64,000 bases of DNA, taken from positions 124,001-188,000 of the forward strand of contig CALSLT010000009.1 in the NCBI GenBank assembly GCA_943787265.1, given 5' to 3'. The notes below the pieces were generated by a model, which was not told the DNA's origin, did no database searches, and saw nothing but the letters and a program-made list of their open reading frames with translations. Origin of the DNA: an uncultured Planctomycetaceae bacterium. GTDB taxonomy: Bacteria > Planctomycetota > Planctomycetia > Planctomycetales > Planctomycetaceae. Positions 7,957 through 17,439 of the stretch are shown here, piece after piece. Both the position numbers and the translations under genes were made by a program. The stretch's first letter is position 1, and each line of letters starts with the position of its first letter.

Positions 7957-10900
7957 ATGGCGTTTCAGTATGTGCTCCCCCACGCGGTGACTTCGCAGCT
8001 CGATTCGCTGCGCGGGCGAATCCGTCGCATCGCGTTTCTGCGAGGGTGCGGACTGTTTCTGACGCTGTCGTGCGGGCTGCTGATCGGCACGATGCTGATC
8101 GATTTTCTGCTTGATTTGGAAACGTCTTCCCGTCTTGCTGGCTTTGTCGGGTTCTGCGTGGCTGAGGTCGTGCTGTTCGGATTTCTGCTGATCCGTCCAC
8201 TGGTGATTCGCCTGAAAGATGCGGAAGTCGCTTCGCTGGCTGAAGAGAAGTTTCCCGAGCTTGGCGAACGAGTGTCGTCACTTGTCGAGCTGGCTGATCC
8301 GGACATTCCGGAAGGCGAAAAAGGCTCGCCGCTGATGCGCGACCTGCTTGAAGAAGAGACGCTCAAAGAACTTGGCCGCTGCGATTTTGACGAAGCTGTC
8401 TCATCGCGACCAGCGGTCAGGCGTCTTAGCTATGGACTGGGCATGCTGTCGTTCCTCGTTCTTTCGCTGCTGATCTTTCCGTCGGTTTCCAGCCTGTTGT
8501 TGGCTCGCCTGTTTAATCCGTGGGGCAATTACGAATCCGTCAGCCGTTTGCTTTTCGACATAGAAGGCGCTGACGAATTCGTGGCGCGAGGGTCGGACAT
8601 CGAGATCGTGGCGAAGATGGCCTGGCGAAACGGATCGGACGAGCCCGTCCCGGAACCCGTGCAGCTTTCATGGCGGAGCGAAGACGGCAACTCCGATGTC
8701 CGGACGCTTAGCTTTGATCCGGACGTGGAAGCTTTCACAACAGTCATCCCCGACGCCCAGGACTCACTGGAATTCTTTGTCTCATCCGAAGGCAGCCGGT
8801 CTCGACGTTACCAGATCAATGTTCTGGACCGTCCGGAAGTTCTGACGGCGAAACTGGAAATCACGCCGCCGGGATACCTCGGTCGACCACGAGAATCGCT
8901 CGACGGAGTCACTGGCGAAATCTCCGTCTTCGAACACAGCCGGCTGACTTTTGATCTGACCTTCAGCCATCCGGTTGAAGAAGCGTCGATTAACTGGCTG
9001 TCGGCGATGGTCCTGCCGGAAAGCGAACTCGCGGGAGCTCAACAGGTCGTTCCACCGAAGGATGAAGACGCGCGCGATCTTCGAGTACCGGGCACCACTC
9101 CCAACACGCTGGTCACTGTCGACAATTTGCCGGCCACTCAGATTACGGTCGCGGATGACGGTCTTTCCGCGAATCTGGAATTCCCAGCCACCATTCAGGG
9201 AGCGTTCGCTTTTCTCCTGAAAGAATCGCACGGTCTGGAAAACGACGACGAGCCTTTTCGCCAGTTGATCATCACGCGCGACCAGCCTCCGATGCTGGAA
9301 GTGCCGGGCGGTGAGCAGGATCGAGCGAGACCGAACGACGTCTACGGAATCCGAGTCTCCGCCGTTGATGATGTGGCTTTGGAAGAACTGGAGCTGCACG
9401 TTTCGTCACGAGAAGGATTGAATCGAGTCATCAAGGCACCGACTAAATTGCTCGGTCAGGATTCACTGGAGCATGAATTTCGCATCGATCTCTCAGACAT
9501 CGCGGTTGAATCGGGCGACTTTCTGAAGCTGCAGATTCGAGCCGCTGACGGACGGCTGAAACCATTCCCCAATGAAGTCTGGTCGGCAGTTCGTTACGTC
9601 GCGATTAACGAGAATGCTTCGGCTCAGGGAACGAGCGACGTGCTGGCTCGGCAGGAGCAGATTCGGGACGAACTTCAGGACATCCGAGACAAACTGCGAG
9701 AAGCCGTTGAGCAAAGCGACAAGTTGAAAGACGACGCTCAGCAGTCGCTCGACAATGATCGCCGGTTTGCTCAGCAGGACGCGGTGACGAATCTGGCTGA
9801 GCGGGAAGCAGAATTAGCCGGCCGCATCGCGGAGTTGTCCGAAGAGTTTTCTCGGCATCCGTTGTTCGGAAACCTGAGTGATGAACTGTGGAATCTGGCG
9901 GCCGAAGAACTCGATCCTGCAGCTATTCAACTTGCAGAGTCCACGACTCAGAATCCGGACGATCAGATTTCGACGCTCAGTAAGAACTCGGCCGTCGCGG
10001 ACATGGTGGAAGAAGGGTTGGCCAACGTTGCTGCCGAATTCGAAAAGCTGGCCGAGCTGGAAGAAGACCTGCTTGAACTGAACCGGATCGCTCAACGAGC
10101 CAATCAACTTGCCGACGATGCGGAACAGCTTGAGGAACTTCGCAACGAAGTCGCCGCCGCGGAAGCTCAGAATTCCGAACTTCTGGAAGAGAGCGTCGCA
10201 CAGGATCGATTGGAAGCTCGGCAGGATCTGGCGGAGAACCAGCAGCTTCTGATGGAAGAGCAGACCGAGTTGATGGCCGCTCTGGACAACCTCATGCAGC
10301 AGCGGCCAGAGTTACTGGAAGCGGCACGTGATCATCAGCTTGAGAAACTGGCAGAGCTCGCTCGACAGGCCAGCGAGATTGCCGAGCCTCAGGAACGGCT
10401 CGCCGAGTCTTTGCAGAAGGATGCTGAAGAGGCCCAACTGGCTGCCGCACCGTTGGCCGAACGTCAGCGGGAAATTAGCCAGCAGATCGAAGAACTGGCG
10501 GCTCAAGCAAATGCTCAGCAGAGTCGACGACCAGTGACACCAATTGATCCAGAACTGGCGCGTCAGATCGCTGACGAACTGCTGGAAGGCAATCTTGATC
10601 AGGCGGAAGAACTTTCGAAACAGGCTCAACAGGATCTTGTCGAACTGGCGAAGGAGCTTGCAGAGAACGCTCAGCTTCCCGCCGATCCGAAAGAAGCTGC
10701 TGCGGAACTTGCAACGAGACAACAGGCTTTGGCTGAAGAATTGGCAGCGGCCGTGGCACCGACTGAACCGGGAGTAGAACCGGCGGCGGGTAACGCCACC
10801 GAAGGCTCCACCGAGAATCCAGACGTGGGAGAATTTGCTGCCAGACAAGCTGCGCTGCAAATGGCCGCCGCGCAGCTTCAAGCGGATCGAGAGTCGCGAG

Positions 10901-13473
10901 ATGAACAACAGGCTGCCGTCAACGAAGCGGCGGAGACTCTTCAGAAATTGATAGAAGCGGCAGAGCAAGATCCGAAAGACCAGGCCGAGGCACTTGCTCA
11001 GGCAGCGGAGCAGGGCAAGGAAGCGGCCGACGCTTTGGAGCAACTTGCGGAGAACATCCTGCCGGAAGCTCTACAGCGCGAAGAGGCTTTGGAAGAGCTG
11101 CAGCGGCTCCGCAAAGAAGACGGCACCGATGAGGAAGAGTTGTCTGACGAAGAACTTGCTGCGAGGCTGCAGCAACTGCTTGACCCGCCGCAAGCGGAAC
11201 CTCAGCAGGTCGCCCAGGAAGCTCGACAACTTGCTGCCGCTCAACAGGAGCTTCGAGAAGAAACAGAGACCCTGGACGATGAGTTTGTTCCGGAATCCGA
11301 AACTGCAGACAACAACCAGCCAGCGTCGAATGACGAAAACGCAGGAGACGGCGTCGTCAGAGACGACCAGGCACGTTCAGACGCCGCTCAACCACTCGCG
11401 GAACAGCAGGCCGCGTTAGCAGAACAGGCCGCCGCGTTACCGACTGAACTTGGAGCTTTAGAGCGAGCAGAGGCGATCGCTCAACTTGAGCAAGCTCAGC
11501 AGGCACTCGAAGAAGGGCAACTGCAGGCTGCAGCGGAGGCTCAGCAACAGGCCCAGGCCGCGCTCGAAAACTTTGCCCGCGAAGCCGAGGCGTTGGCTCA
11601 AGCGGCGACTCCTGGTGATTCATCGCCGGCAGCGCCGGGCGAACAGACTGCCAGCGACGCGACGTCTGCACCTGAGCCCGCCGGTGGTCAGCCCGCCGGA
11701 GATCAACCGAGCGACGGTGGGCAGCCAGGCGAAGAACTCGTGGCTCAGGCCGAGCAACTCGCCGACCTGCAGCAGCAGCTTCAGGAAGCGATTGCTGAGT
11801 TGGCTCAACAGCCTGCGGGCGATACGCCACCGGGAGAGCAGCTCGCTGGCGGGCCGGCCTCTCAAGAACCTGCGTCGTCGAATGAGGCATCAGAAAATTC
11901 TCAAGCTGGCAGCGCGGAACCGGGAAATTCAGAAGGAACCAGTTCAACGCCAGGCACCCAGCAGGCGGACGCGGCGGACGGCAGTCAGCCACAAGGGGCT
12001 GAGGCTGGAGCATCCCCGCCAACGCAAGCGCTCGACGACCTACTTGCTCAACAGGAAGAGCTGACTGCGCAGGCCGCACAGCTCGCACTTCAGTCTGCTC
12101 AACAGGCAGGCACAGAGTCGCCTGCAACCCTGTCGGCGGCGCAGACTGCTCAGCAGAGTGCGCAGGCAGAATCGGCGGCAAGAGGCGGGCAGTTTGCTCA
12201 GGCAGCCAACGAAGCCTCGGATGCTCAGCAGGCAGCGGCGGCAACGGCCGAGGCGCTGCAGGAATCGGATCCGGTTCTGGCAGACCAGGCACAACAGCTC
12301 GCACAGCAACAGCAGCAAATGGCCGAAGCGTTTGAGCAATTGGAAAACTCACCCGCACAGCGATCAGCCGCTCAGCAGGCACAGCAACTACAGCTCGCTG
12401 AACAGGCCGATCAGATTGCTCAGGCCCTTGACGAACTGGCCGGGCAGCTTGGAGCCGAACCGCTCGATCTTCAACAGCAGGGACAGCAGGCTTCGTCCGC
12501 TCAGCAGTCCGCTCAGCAGGGGCAGCAATCCGCCAGCCAGGCCGCTCAGAACATGCAGGCTGGCAATCAAGGGCAAGCCGCTCAACAGGCTCAGGCCGCG
12601 GCGAGTGCACTTCGTCAGTCGGCGGACCAGGCAGCGGCTAACGCCACACTTACGAACAGCGATTCGCCAGTGCCCGGTGAGTTTGCTGCTCAAATTGCCG
12701 AAGCCATGCGCCAACTCCAGGCTGCTCAGCAACAACTGGCCCAGGCCGCAGCGAACTCACCACAGGCTGGTCAGCAGTCGGGACAATCGCCAGCCGAGGC
12801 AGGATCGGCCGAAGGCAGCAGCGAACCAGGTGCGGCTGTTCTCGACGCATCGAATGGCGAAACGGCTCAGTCGCAGCTTCCCTCAGGTGACGATTCTGCA
12901 AATGGGGAAACGGCGTCAGGGCAGCCTGCTCAAGGCGACTCGCCAGGGCAACCTGGTGAAGCACCCGCCTCTGATGGCGAGGCTTCGGCAGCAGAATCTG
13001 GTCAACAGCCAGGGCAATCAGCTCCAGGCAGCTCCAGCTCGGATGGCCAGCCGAGTTCTTCGTCCAATGGGCAATCTGGTGAATCGACGCAACAGCGAAA
13101 CGGTGCTCTGACCGAAGCCGCCGATGCATTGCAGCAAGCCGCACAGATGTTGAGCGATGCTGCTCAGCAATTGGCGGCGGACGGCAGCCAATCCGGCGAC
13201 AATCAGGGGCAGAGCAATCAGCAACCATCCAGCCAGCAACCAGGCCTTGGTAACAGTGGAACAGGTGCCTTCGCGGCTGGCGAAATCGAAGGCCCGCTCG
13301 ACACAGAACTCAAACGTCGAGCCATGAAGAACTGGGGAAAGCTCACCGGCAATCTGAAAACCGAAATTCTGCAGTCTTCACAACGCAAAGCCAACGGCGA
13401 CTACGCCAGGTTGATCAAGCTCTACTTCGAAGAACTCGCCAAAGCCGGCCAGACGACGGAGGATCGCGAGTGA
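7957..13473 (+). CDS. Giant membrane-anchored Gln/Ala/Glu-rich coiled-coil protein (DUF4175-like)
   Basis: About 1838 residues. The N-terminus has two membrane segments close together (about residues 30-48 and 58-76) and a third near 160-180, followed by an Ig/beta-like extracytoplasmic region (about 190-560). From about 560 to 1780 the chain is a very long low-complexity coiled-coil region dominated by Gln, Ala and Glu (units such as QQAQAALENFAREAEAL), becoming Gly/Ser/Gln-rich near the end. The C-terminal about 50 residues regain normal composition (ELKRRAMKNWGKLTGNLKTEI). The layout resembles DUF4175-type planctomycete proteins found near MoxR/BatA-like genes, though none are seen here. 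ATG at 7957 (MAFQYVL) is chosen because GGAAAG lies 8 nt upstream; an upstream in-frame ATG at 7939 lacks this. The function is unknown; a structural envelope role is a guess. Confidence 0.8.
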   Translation: MAFQYVLPHAVTSQLDSLRGRIRRIAFLRGCGLFLTLSCGLLIGTMLIDFLLDLETSSRLAGFVGFCVAEVVLFGFLLIRPLVIRLKDAEVASLAEEKFPELGERVSSLVELADPDIPEGEKGSPLMRDLLEEETLKELGRCDFDEAVSSRPAVRRLSYGLGMLSFLVLSLLIFPSVSSLLLARLFNPWGNYESVSRLLFDIEGADEFVARGSDIEIVAKMAWRNGSDEPVPEPVQLSWRSEDGNSDVRTLSFDPDVEAFTTVIPDAQDSLEFFVSSEGSRSRRYQINVLDRPEVLTAKLEITPPGYLGRPRESLDGVTGEISVFEHSRLTFDLTFSHPVEEASINWLSAMVLPESELAGAQQVVPPKDEDARDLRVPGTTPNTLVTVDNLPATQITVADDGLSANLEFPATIQGAFAFLLKESHGLENDDEPFRQLIITRDQPPMLEVPGGEQDRARPNDVYGIRVSAVDDVALEELELHVSSREGLNRVIKAPTKLLGQDSLEHEFRIDLSDIAVESGDFLKLQIRAADGRLKPFPNEVWSAVRYVAINENASAQGTSDVLARQEQIRDELQDIRDKLREAVEQSDKLKDDAQQSLDNDRRFAQQDAVTNLAEREAELAGRIAELSEEFSRHPLFGNLSDELWNLAAEELDPAAIQLAESTTQNPDDQISTLSKNSAVADMVEEGLANVAAEFEKLAELEEDLLELNRIAQRANQLADDAEQLEELRNEVAAAEAQNSELLEESVAQDRLEARQDLAENQQLLMEEQTELMAALDNLMQQRPELLEAARDHQLEKLAELARQASEIAEPQERLAESLQKDAEEAQLAAAPLAERQREISQQIEELAAQANAQQSRRPVTPIDPELARQIADELLEGNLDQAEELSKQAQQDLVELAKELAENAQLPADPKEAAAELATRQQALAEELAAAVAPTEPGVEPAAGNATEGSTENPDVGEFAARQAALQMAAAQLQADRESRDEQQAAVNEAAETLQKLIEAAEQDPKDQAEALAQAAEQGKEAADALEQLAENILPEALQREEALEELQRLRKEDGTDEEELSDEELAARLQQLLDPPQAEPQQVAQEARQLAAAQQELREETETLDDEFVPESETADNNQPASNDENAGDGVVRDDQARSDAAQPLAEQQAALAEQAAALPTELGALERAEAIAQLEQAQQALEEGQLQAAAEAQQQAQAALENFAREAEALAQAATPGDSSPAAPGEQTASDATSAPEPAGGQPAGDQPSDGGQPGEELVAQAEQLADLQQQLQEAIAELAQQPAGDTPPGEQLAGGPASQEPASSNEASENSQAGSAEPGNSEGTSSTPGTQQADAADGSQPQGAEAGASPPTQALDDLLAQQEELTAQAAQLALQSAQQAGTESPATLSAAQTAQQSAQAESAARGGQFAQAANEASDAQQAAAATAEALQESDPVLADQAQQLAQQQQQMAEAFEQLENSPAQRSAAQQAQQLQLAEQADQIAQALDELAGQLGAEPLDLQQQGQQASSAQQSAQQGQQSASQAAQNMQAGNQGQAAQQAQAAASALRQSADQAAANATLTNSDSPVPGEFAAQIAEAMRQLQAAQQQLAQAAANSPQAGQQSGQSPAEAGSAEGSSEPGAAVLDASNGETAQSQLPSGDDSANGETASGQPAQGDSPGQPGEAPASDGEASAAESGQQPGQSAPGSSSSDGQPSSSSNGQSGESTQQRNGALTEAADALQQAAQMLSDAAQQLAADGSQSGDNQGQSNQQPSSQQPGLGNSGTGAFAAGEIEGPLDTELKRRAMKNWGKLTGNLKTEILQSSQRKANGDYARLIKLYFEELAKAGQTTEDRE

Positions 13474-13515
13474 CGATCGGATGGAACGTAGTATTAATCT
13501 ACTGACAGGCTAATG

Positions 13516-13589
13516 AACCACGAAAAACACAAAATACACGAAAGGAATAGTGGCAAGGTTCTTTCGTGTATTTTGTGTTTTTCGTGGTT
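13516..13589. repeat. Perfect 29-bp inverted repeat between convergent genes (possible bidirectional terminator)
   Basis: The arms at 13516-13544 and 13561-13589 are exact reverse complements (29 bp, 16-nt loop). The arm sequence (AACCACGAAAAACACAAAA and onward) is of the CCACGAA-type AT-rich repeat seen in many environmental bacteria. It lies 42 nt after the stop of the Gln-rich gene and 1 nt from the stop of the convergent acyl-CoA dehydrogenase-like gene, so it could end transcription from both sides. There is no distinct U-tract beyond the stem. Confidence 0.75.
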
Positions 13590-13590
13590 G

Positions 13591-14682
13591 TCAAAGTTCC
13601 GAAGTCCCTGCGCAAGCCAGTTCACGAAGATTGCCAAGCACCACAGGCTGAGGACACGACCAGACGAGGAAGAACATTGCCTCGGCAACCAGGCGTGATG
13701 CAGGGTGCGATGCGACGAAGCCGGCGCCTTTGCTGGCGGCAAGAGCTGCCTGACTCGCTCGCAAGGCTAGTGAGTTGGATCGTTGACGCATTGTTTCTGC
13801 ACTCAAATGTGACGGAGCGTCCGATGTGTCAGCAGCGGCGAGAGCCAGGTCGGCGGAAATTGAGGCATGCTCATCGGCAAAGGGCTGAAGAATCTCGGTC
13901 AATTCGAGACGACGGTCAGCCTCGTTGCGGAGCAGTGTGATGGCGTTAGCTGCGTGACCGACCGCCAGTGCGGACGTTGTGTACGATCCCGCTCCGCCCC
14001 CCGTTTGTTTCATGACATTTTCGACCGGGCCGTGCAGCAGAAACTCCAACGAGACGAACACATTGGTTAGTCGGACAGTCGCTGTGCGCGACGAATTGAG
14101 AGCCATCAACGGAACGGCTGACGCGATCTCGATGCCTTCCGTGCACGTTTCCATAGCGACAAGAATCTGAGTGCCATCTTCCAGCGTTCCGCCGCAGACA
14201 ATGATGTCAGCTTTGTCGGCACCCGTTACCCAGGGAACCTCACCGTTAAGGATGTAGCCGGCATCGAGTTTTTCTGCGGTGACGGCGGGCGTGCTCAAAT
14301 GCTGCCGCGATGTTGTCAGGTGAGAAATTCCGACCGTGGCGAACAGCGAATCGGTTGCGAGTTCGGGCAAGAGTTCCTTCTTTAGCTCTTCGTTCTCTGA
14401 CCGTACGATTCGTTGAATGGCCGCGTTTCGCTGGGTCAGGACGAACGTTGATGCCAGGCACGCTGCTGCAAGGTGCTCATACCCAAGGGTGAGTTCCGCG
14501 GTGGAAACATTGCCTCCGCCAAATTCGTCAGGAATCAACCAGCCGAGCACACCGGCTTCGGACATGCCATGAAGCTGCTGAGCAGGCCACGCATCGGTAG
14601 CGTTTAAATCGCTCGACGAATGGCGAAGCTGATCGAGTAATTGTTGAAAAGAATCAGTCTCAGCAAATGGCGGCAACTCGAA
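13591..14682 (-). CDS. Acyl-CoA dehydrogenase-family protein
   Basis: About 363 residues from the ATG at 14682 (MFELPPFAE); an in-frame GTG at 14715 would add 11 residues. The order of elements fits the acyl-CoA dehydrogenase fold: an N-terminal helical domain, LGWLIPDEFGG (cf. G-x-P-x-x-x-GG), a middle beta domain with GYILNGEVPWVTGADKADI, and a C-terminal helical domain ending SKGAGFVASHPASRLVAEAMFFL. Enzymes of this family oxidise acyl-CoA thioesters using FAD. The usual catalytic Glu cannot be placed with confidence and the sequence is divergent, so the substrate is open. It lies 149 nt downstream of flhG in the same direction, but a role in motility is not implied. Confidence 0.8.
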   Translation of the reverse strand, partial: FELPPFAETDSFQQLLDQLRHSSSDLNATDAWPAQQLHGMSEAGVLGWLIPDEFGGGNVSTAELTLGYEHLAAACLASTFVLTQRNAAIQRIVRSENEELKKELLPELATDSLFATVGISHLTTSRQHLSTPAVTAEKLDAGYILNGEVPWVTGADKADIIVCGGTLEDGTQILVAMETCTEGIEIASAVPLMALNSSRTATVRLTNVFVSLEFLLHGPVENVMKQTGGGAGSYTTSALAVGHAANAITLLRNEADRRLELTEILQPFADEHASISADLALAAADTSDAPSHLSAETMRQRSNSLALRASQAALAASKGAGFVASHPASRLVAEAMFFLVWSCPQPVVLGNLRELACAGTSEL

Positions 14683-14831
14683 CATGGCACTCGAACTCGG
14701 ACTTGAAAATCGCACTGACGAAGGACTCAGCGGCTACTTTCGCATCCTAAGACGCATCCGGCAATCGGTTTGCGAGCGTAGTGAAAGAGAATGTGGCATC
14801 TTCGACTGTTCTGACCTGTCGAAGATCGCGG

Positions 14832-15716
14832 TCAGGCGGCACGTTGCTTGCCGTTTCGGAATCGGTCGAAGTAAGACTGGAACGTCTTGAGCGATCCGCC
14901 ATTGCTGATGACGCGGCGTGCCAACTGGTGGATGTCAGTCGCGGCAGGGCAAGTTGTCGATTGAACCACGAACGGCTTTCGGTTGGCGACTGCGTCAACG
15001 ACCGCTGGGTCGTGCGAAACGTGGCCGGCAAAACCGACAGGCTTTTTCAGAAACATTTTCGACGTCTGCTGGAGTCGCCCGACGATCGCCTTTGCCTGAG
15101 TTGCTGACTCCACCTGATTCACGACGACATCCAGCGGCGGGCAATCCGGCGAGCCCAGTGCTTTGATCGTTGCGTAGGCATCCGCAATCGAAGTTGTTTC
15201 GGGCGTCGTCACGAGCAGGATCTGATCGGCGGATGTCGCGAACTGACGGACAATTCGATGAATGCCCGTGCTTGTGTCGACAATCAGAATGTCGTGGCTG
15301 CGTTCCAGTTCTTCCATCTGGAATAGTAGTTCGCGCTGGACGGTTTCCGGGCAATCTGCCAGTTCAATCAAACCGGAAGCTCCAGGTATGACGTGAATTC
15401 CGTCCGGGCCGTCCAGCACGACATCCTTGAGAGATCGAGCACCGGTCACGACGTGCGAAAGATTCCAGTAGCCATTCAAGCCGCACAGCAGGTCGAGGTT
15501 TCCCAGTCCGAGGCAGGCATCGAGCAGGCAGACGGATTTGCCAAGCCGCGACATAGCAATCGCCATGTTGAGAGCGACGTTGCTTTTACCGACTCCACCT
15601 TTACCGCTGGTTACAGCGATCGTTCGCGCGCGGTTCGCCCCGGCCGAAGTAGGCTCAGAAGGAGCCTCCTGCCGCGTTTCGATAATTCCTCTAAGTCTTG
15701 TTGCCTGATCGGGCAT
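14832..15716 (-). CDS. flhG: Flagellar number/placement ATPase FlhG (MinD-like)
   Basis: A 294-residue ParA/MinD-family ATPase. The deviant Walker A is SGKGGVGKS (37-45), followed by NVALNMAIAMSRLGKSV and DACLGLGNLD, where most homologues read DADLGLAN. ILIVDTSTGI forms the Walker B/switch region. It is the third gene of the minus-strand run flhA-flhF-flhG (38-nt gap to flhF), the canonical order, and this context distinguishes it from MinD. FlhG controls flagellar number by acting on FlhF and on flagellar assembly components. There is no obvious C-terminal amphipathic helix of MinD type. The N-terminal MPDQATRLRGIIE fits the FlhG activator motif (DQAxxLR), known to stimulate the FlhF GTPase. 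Confidence 0.9.
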   Translation of the reverse strand: MPDQATRLRGIIETRQEAPSEPTSAGANRARTIAVTSGKGGVGKSNVALNMAIAMSRLGKSVCLLDACLGLGNLDLLCGLNGYWNLSHVVTGARSLKDVVLDGPDGIHVIPGASGLIELADCPETVQRELLFQMEELERSHDILIVDTSTGIHRIVRQFATSADQILLVTTPETTSIADAYATIKALGSPDCPPLDVVVNQVESATQAKAIVGRLQQTSKMFLKKPVGFAGHVSHDPAVVDAVANRKPFVVQSTTCPAATDIHQLARRVISNGGSLKTFQSYFDRFRNGKQRAA

Positions 15717-15754
15717 GGGGAGTGGTGTGCGATCTTCAGAAGTAAAGCTTTTAG

Positions 15755-17317
15755 TTAGTCGAAGAGTCGATCTTCACCCAGCACAAGTCTCGCGACGCGG
15801 CTGGCATTTGCAGGCTCAATATCTTCCGGAACGTCCTGCCCAGTTGTCAGATAACTGAAAGGTAGTTTCACGTCACGACTTACTGAAAGTAGGCTGCCGG
15901 CTCCGGCGGCTTCGTCGAGTTTTGTCAGGATCAAAGATGTTGGGTTAACTGACGAGAACTGATCACAGGTCATCTTGATGCTGCGAACACTCGCGGTCAG
16001 GCTCATGACAAGATGCACTTCGTCGACGTTGGCTTCGTTGAGTAGCGACTTCAATTCCTGAATCTTCAGTTCGTCGCGAGGGCTGCGTCCTGCGGTGTCG
16101 ATCAGGATCAGATCCAGATCAGACAACTCATCCAACGCTCGCCGCATTTCCTGTGGACTTGTGACAACTTTCATCGGGAGGTCGATGATCTCCGCGTAGG
16201 TTCGAAGTTGCTCAACTGCCGCGATGCGATACGTGTCGACTGTCACGAGCCCCATTTTGACGCCGTCACGCAGCCGGAAGTTTGCGGCCAGTTTCGCGAT
16301 TGTTGTGGTCTTACCGACTCCAGTTGGACCGACCAGCGCGACGACGCGACGTCGTCCCACTTCGGTTTGGATCGGCGGCGCACATTGAATGTCCGCTTCG
16401 ACCATCGCCGACAACAAAGCTCGTGAGCCAGCCGAATCGTGAAGTTGCTCCGGTGTGCAGTTTTGCCGGAGGTTGCAGATCAGCTCGCGGGCGAGATCGT
16501 CATCGATGTCTGCGTCGATGAGCTGTGTGTAAATTTCAAAGAGTTCGCTTGGAACTTCGTCGGCGCTGCGAAAGTGCGATTTCTGAGAGAGGCTTTCAAC
16601 CATCTTCTGCAGTACGTCGAGCTTCACGGACAGCTCGTTCGTGGATTCACCCTCTTCAGTCAATGCTTTTGCTGCCGCCTGTAAACCGGCTGCCTGATTG
16701 GCTGGGTGGGGAATCTCTTCGACCGGCTCCCGCGTTTGATCCGCGGCAGCTGGTGGGAGTTCAGATTCGGGCTGCTTAGCCGAAAGCAACGGCTCATTGC
16801 TACCGGTGGTTGGTTGGAGTTGCTCGCTGGCGAGTTCTGCTTCAACTGCTGGTGGAGCAGCGGCGGCAGCGGCAGCTTCCAGTGCGTTGAGGCTCTTTTC
16901 CAACTGTGCTTTATTCGCGTTTCGGCGTTCCAGTTCCATTGCCAGCGCGGCTGCCTTCGCAAGCGGAGTGTCCGGATCGGTCGACACGATCGGTGCCGAT
17001 GGACGTTCCATTTGTGGAAGACGGTTGGCAGGCGCAGGTGTGTTGAGAACCGCCGAGTTGTCTGAGACTTCTGCCGAGAACGATCCGGCACCTTGAGTTG
17101 CCGCAGGCGGTGCTGGTCGCGGAGCTGGTGCCGGTCGAGTGCCGACGTTTATTCCAGCCGTTACCTCGACTTCCTGCCGTTTCTTCAGGAAGGGCAAGAG
17201 CCTGCGGTGAGCAATCTGCCGCGTGTTCAGGATGACGGCGTCCGTGCCGAGTTCCTGCCGCACGATGGCGAGCGCTTCCTGCATGGAGTTGGCTTTGAAT
17301 GTTTTGATTTCGTTCAT
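15755..17317 (-). CDS. flhF: Flagellar biosynthesis SRP-type GTPase FlhF
   Basis: About 520 residues from the ATG at 17317. The N-terminus MNEIKTFKANSMQEALAIVR is the canonical FlhF start; the longer frame to 17407 only adds translated repeat sequence and is rejected. Residues about 55-210 are a Pro/Ala-rich, probably disordered linker. The NG domain follows, with GPTGVGKTTTIAKLAA (G1, about 330), VDTYRIAAVEQL, DTAGR (G3) and TKLD (G4). FlhF is a membrane-targeting GTPase that positions the flagellar base, and FlhG stimulates its GTP hydrolysis. It lies between flhA and flhG, with a 56-nt-spanning inverted-repeat element in the flhA-flhF gap. The B domain is longer than usual. Confidence 0.95.
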   Translation of the reverse strand: MNEIKTFKANSMQEALAIVRQELGTDAVILNTRQIAHRRLLPFLKKRQEVEVTAGINVGTRPAPAPRPAPPAATQGAGSFSAEVSDNSAVLNTPAPANRLPQMERPSAPIVSTDPDTPLAKAAALAMELERRNANKAQLEKSLNALEAAAAAAAPPAVEAELASEQLQPTTGSNEPLLSAKQPESELPPAAADQTREPVEEIPHPANQAAGLQAAAKALTEEGESTNELSVKLDVLQKMVESLSQKSHFRSADEVPSELFEIYTQLIDADIDDDLARELICNLRQNCTPEQLHDSAGSRALLSAMVEADIQCAPPIQTEVGRRRVVALVGPTGVGKTTTIAKLAANFRLRDGVKMGLVTVDTYRIAAVEQLRTYAEIIDLPMKVVTSPQEMRRALDELSDLDLILIDTAGRSPRDELKIQELKSLLNEANVDEVHLVMSLTASVRSIKMTCDQFSSVNPTSLILTKLDEAAGAGSLLSVSRDVKLPFSYLTTGQDVPEDIEPANASRVARLVLGEDRLFD

Positions 17318-17364
17318 GGATCGACTTTCCGCCGCGAATGCTTCGGACAAGGATGTCTGTTTCA

Positions 17365-17429
17365 GTAGGGTGCGTCTTGACGCACCAAATGTTTTGTCGA
17401 ATTTCATGGTGCGTCGAGACGCACCCTAC
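17365..17429. repeat. Long inverted repeat, copy 2 (22-bp arms)
   Basis: The arms at 17365-17386 and 17408-17429 pair over 22 bp with one mismatch, around a 21-nt loop. The left arm is identical to the left arm of copy 1 (294-315), whereas the loops differ in sequence and length, so the arms are the conserved part. It lies 10 nt behind the flhA stop and about 48 nt ahead of the flhF start, inside the presumed flhA-flhF transcript, and could act as an attenuator, an mRNA-stabilising hairpin or a mobile REP-like unit. Confidence 0.8.
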
Positions 17430-17439
17430 GAGTCGGTGT

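Noticed and set aside
11357..12610. Open frames of 417 codons (minus) and 192-317 codons (plus, other frames) inside the Gln-rich gene
   Set aside because: They arise from the CAG/CAA/GCT-rich composition; they are Arg/Pro-rich, lack starts with SD sites and overlap a far better coding frame.
17318..17407. N-terminal extension of FlhF to 17407
   Set aside because: It translates part of the inverted repeat; the canonical FlhF N-terminus begins at 17317.
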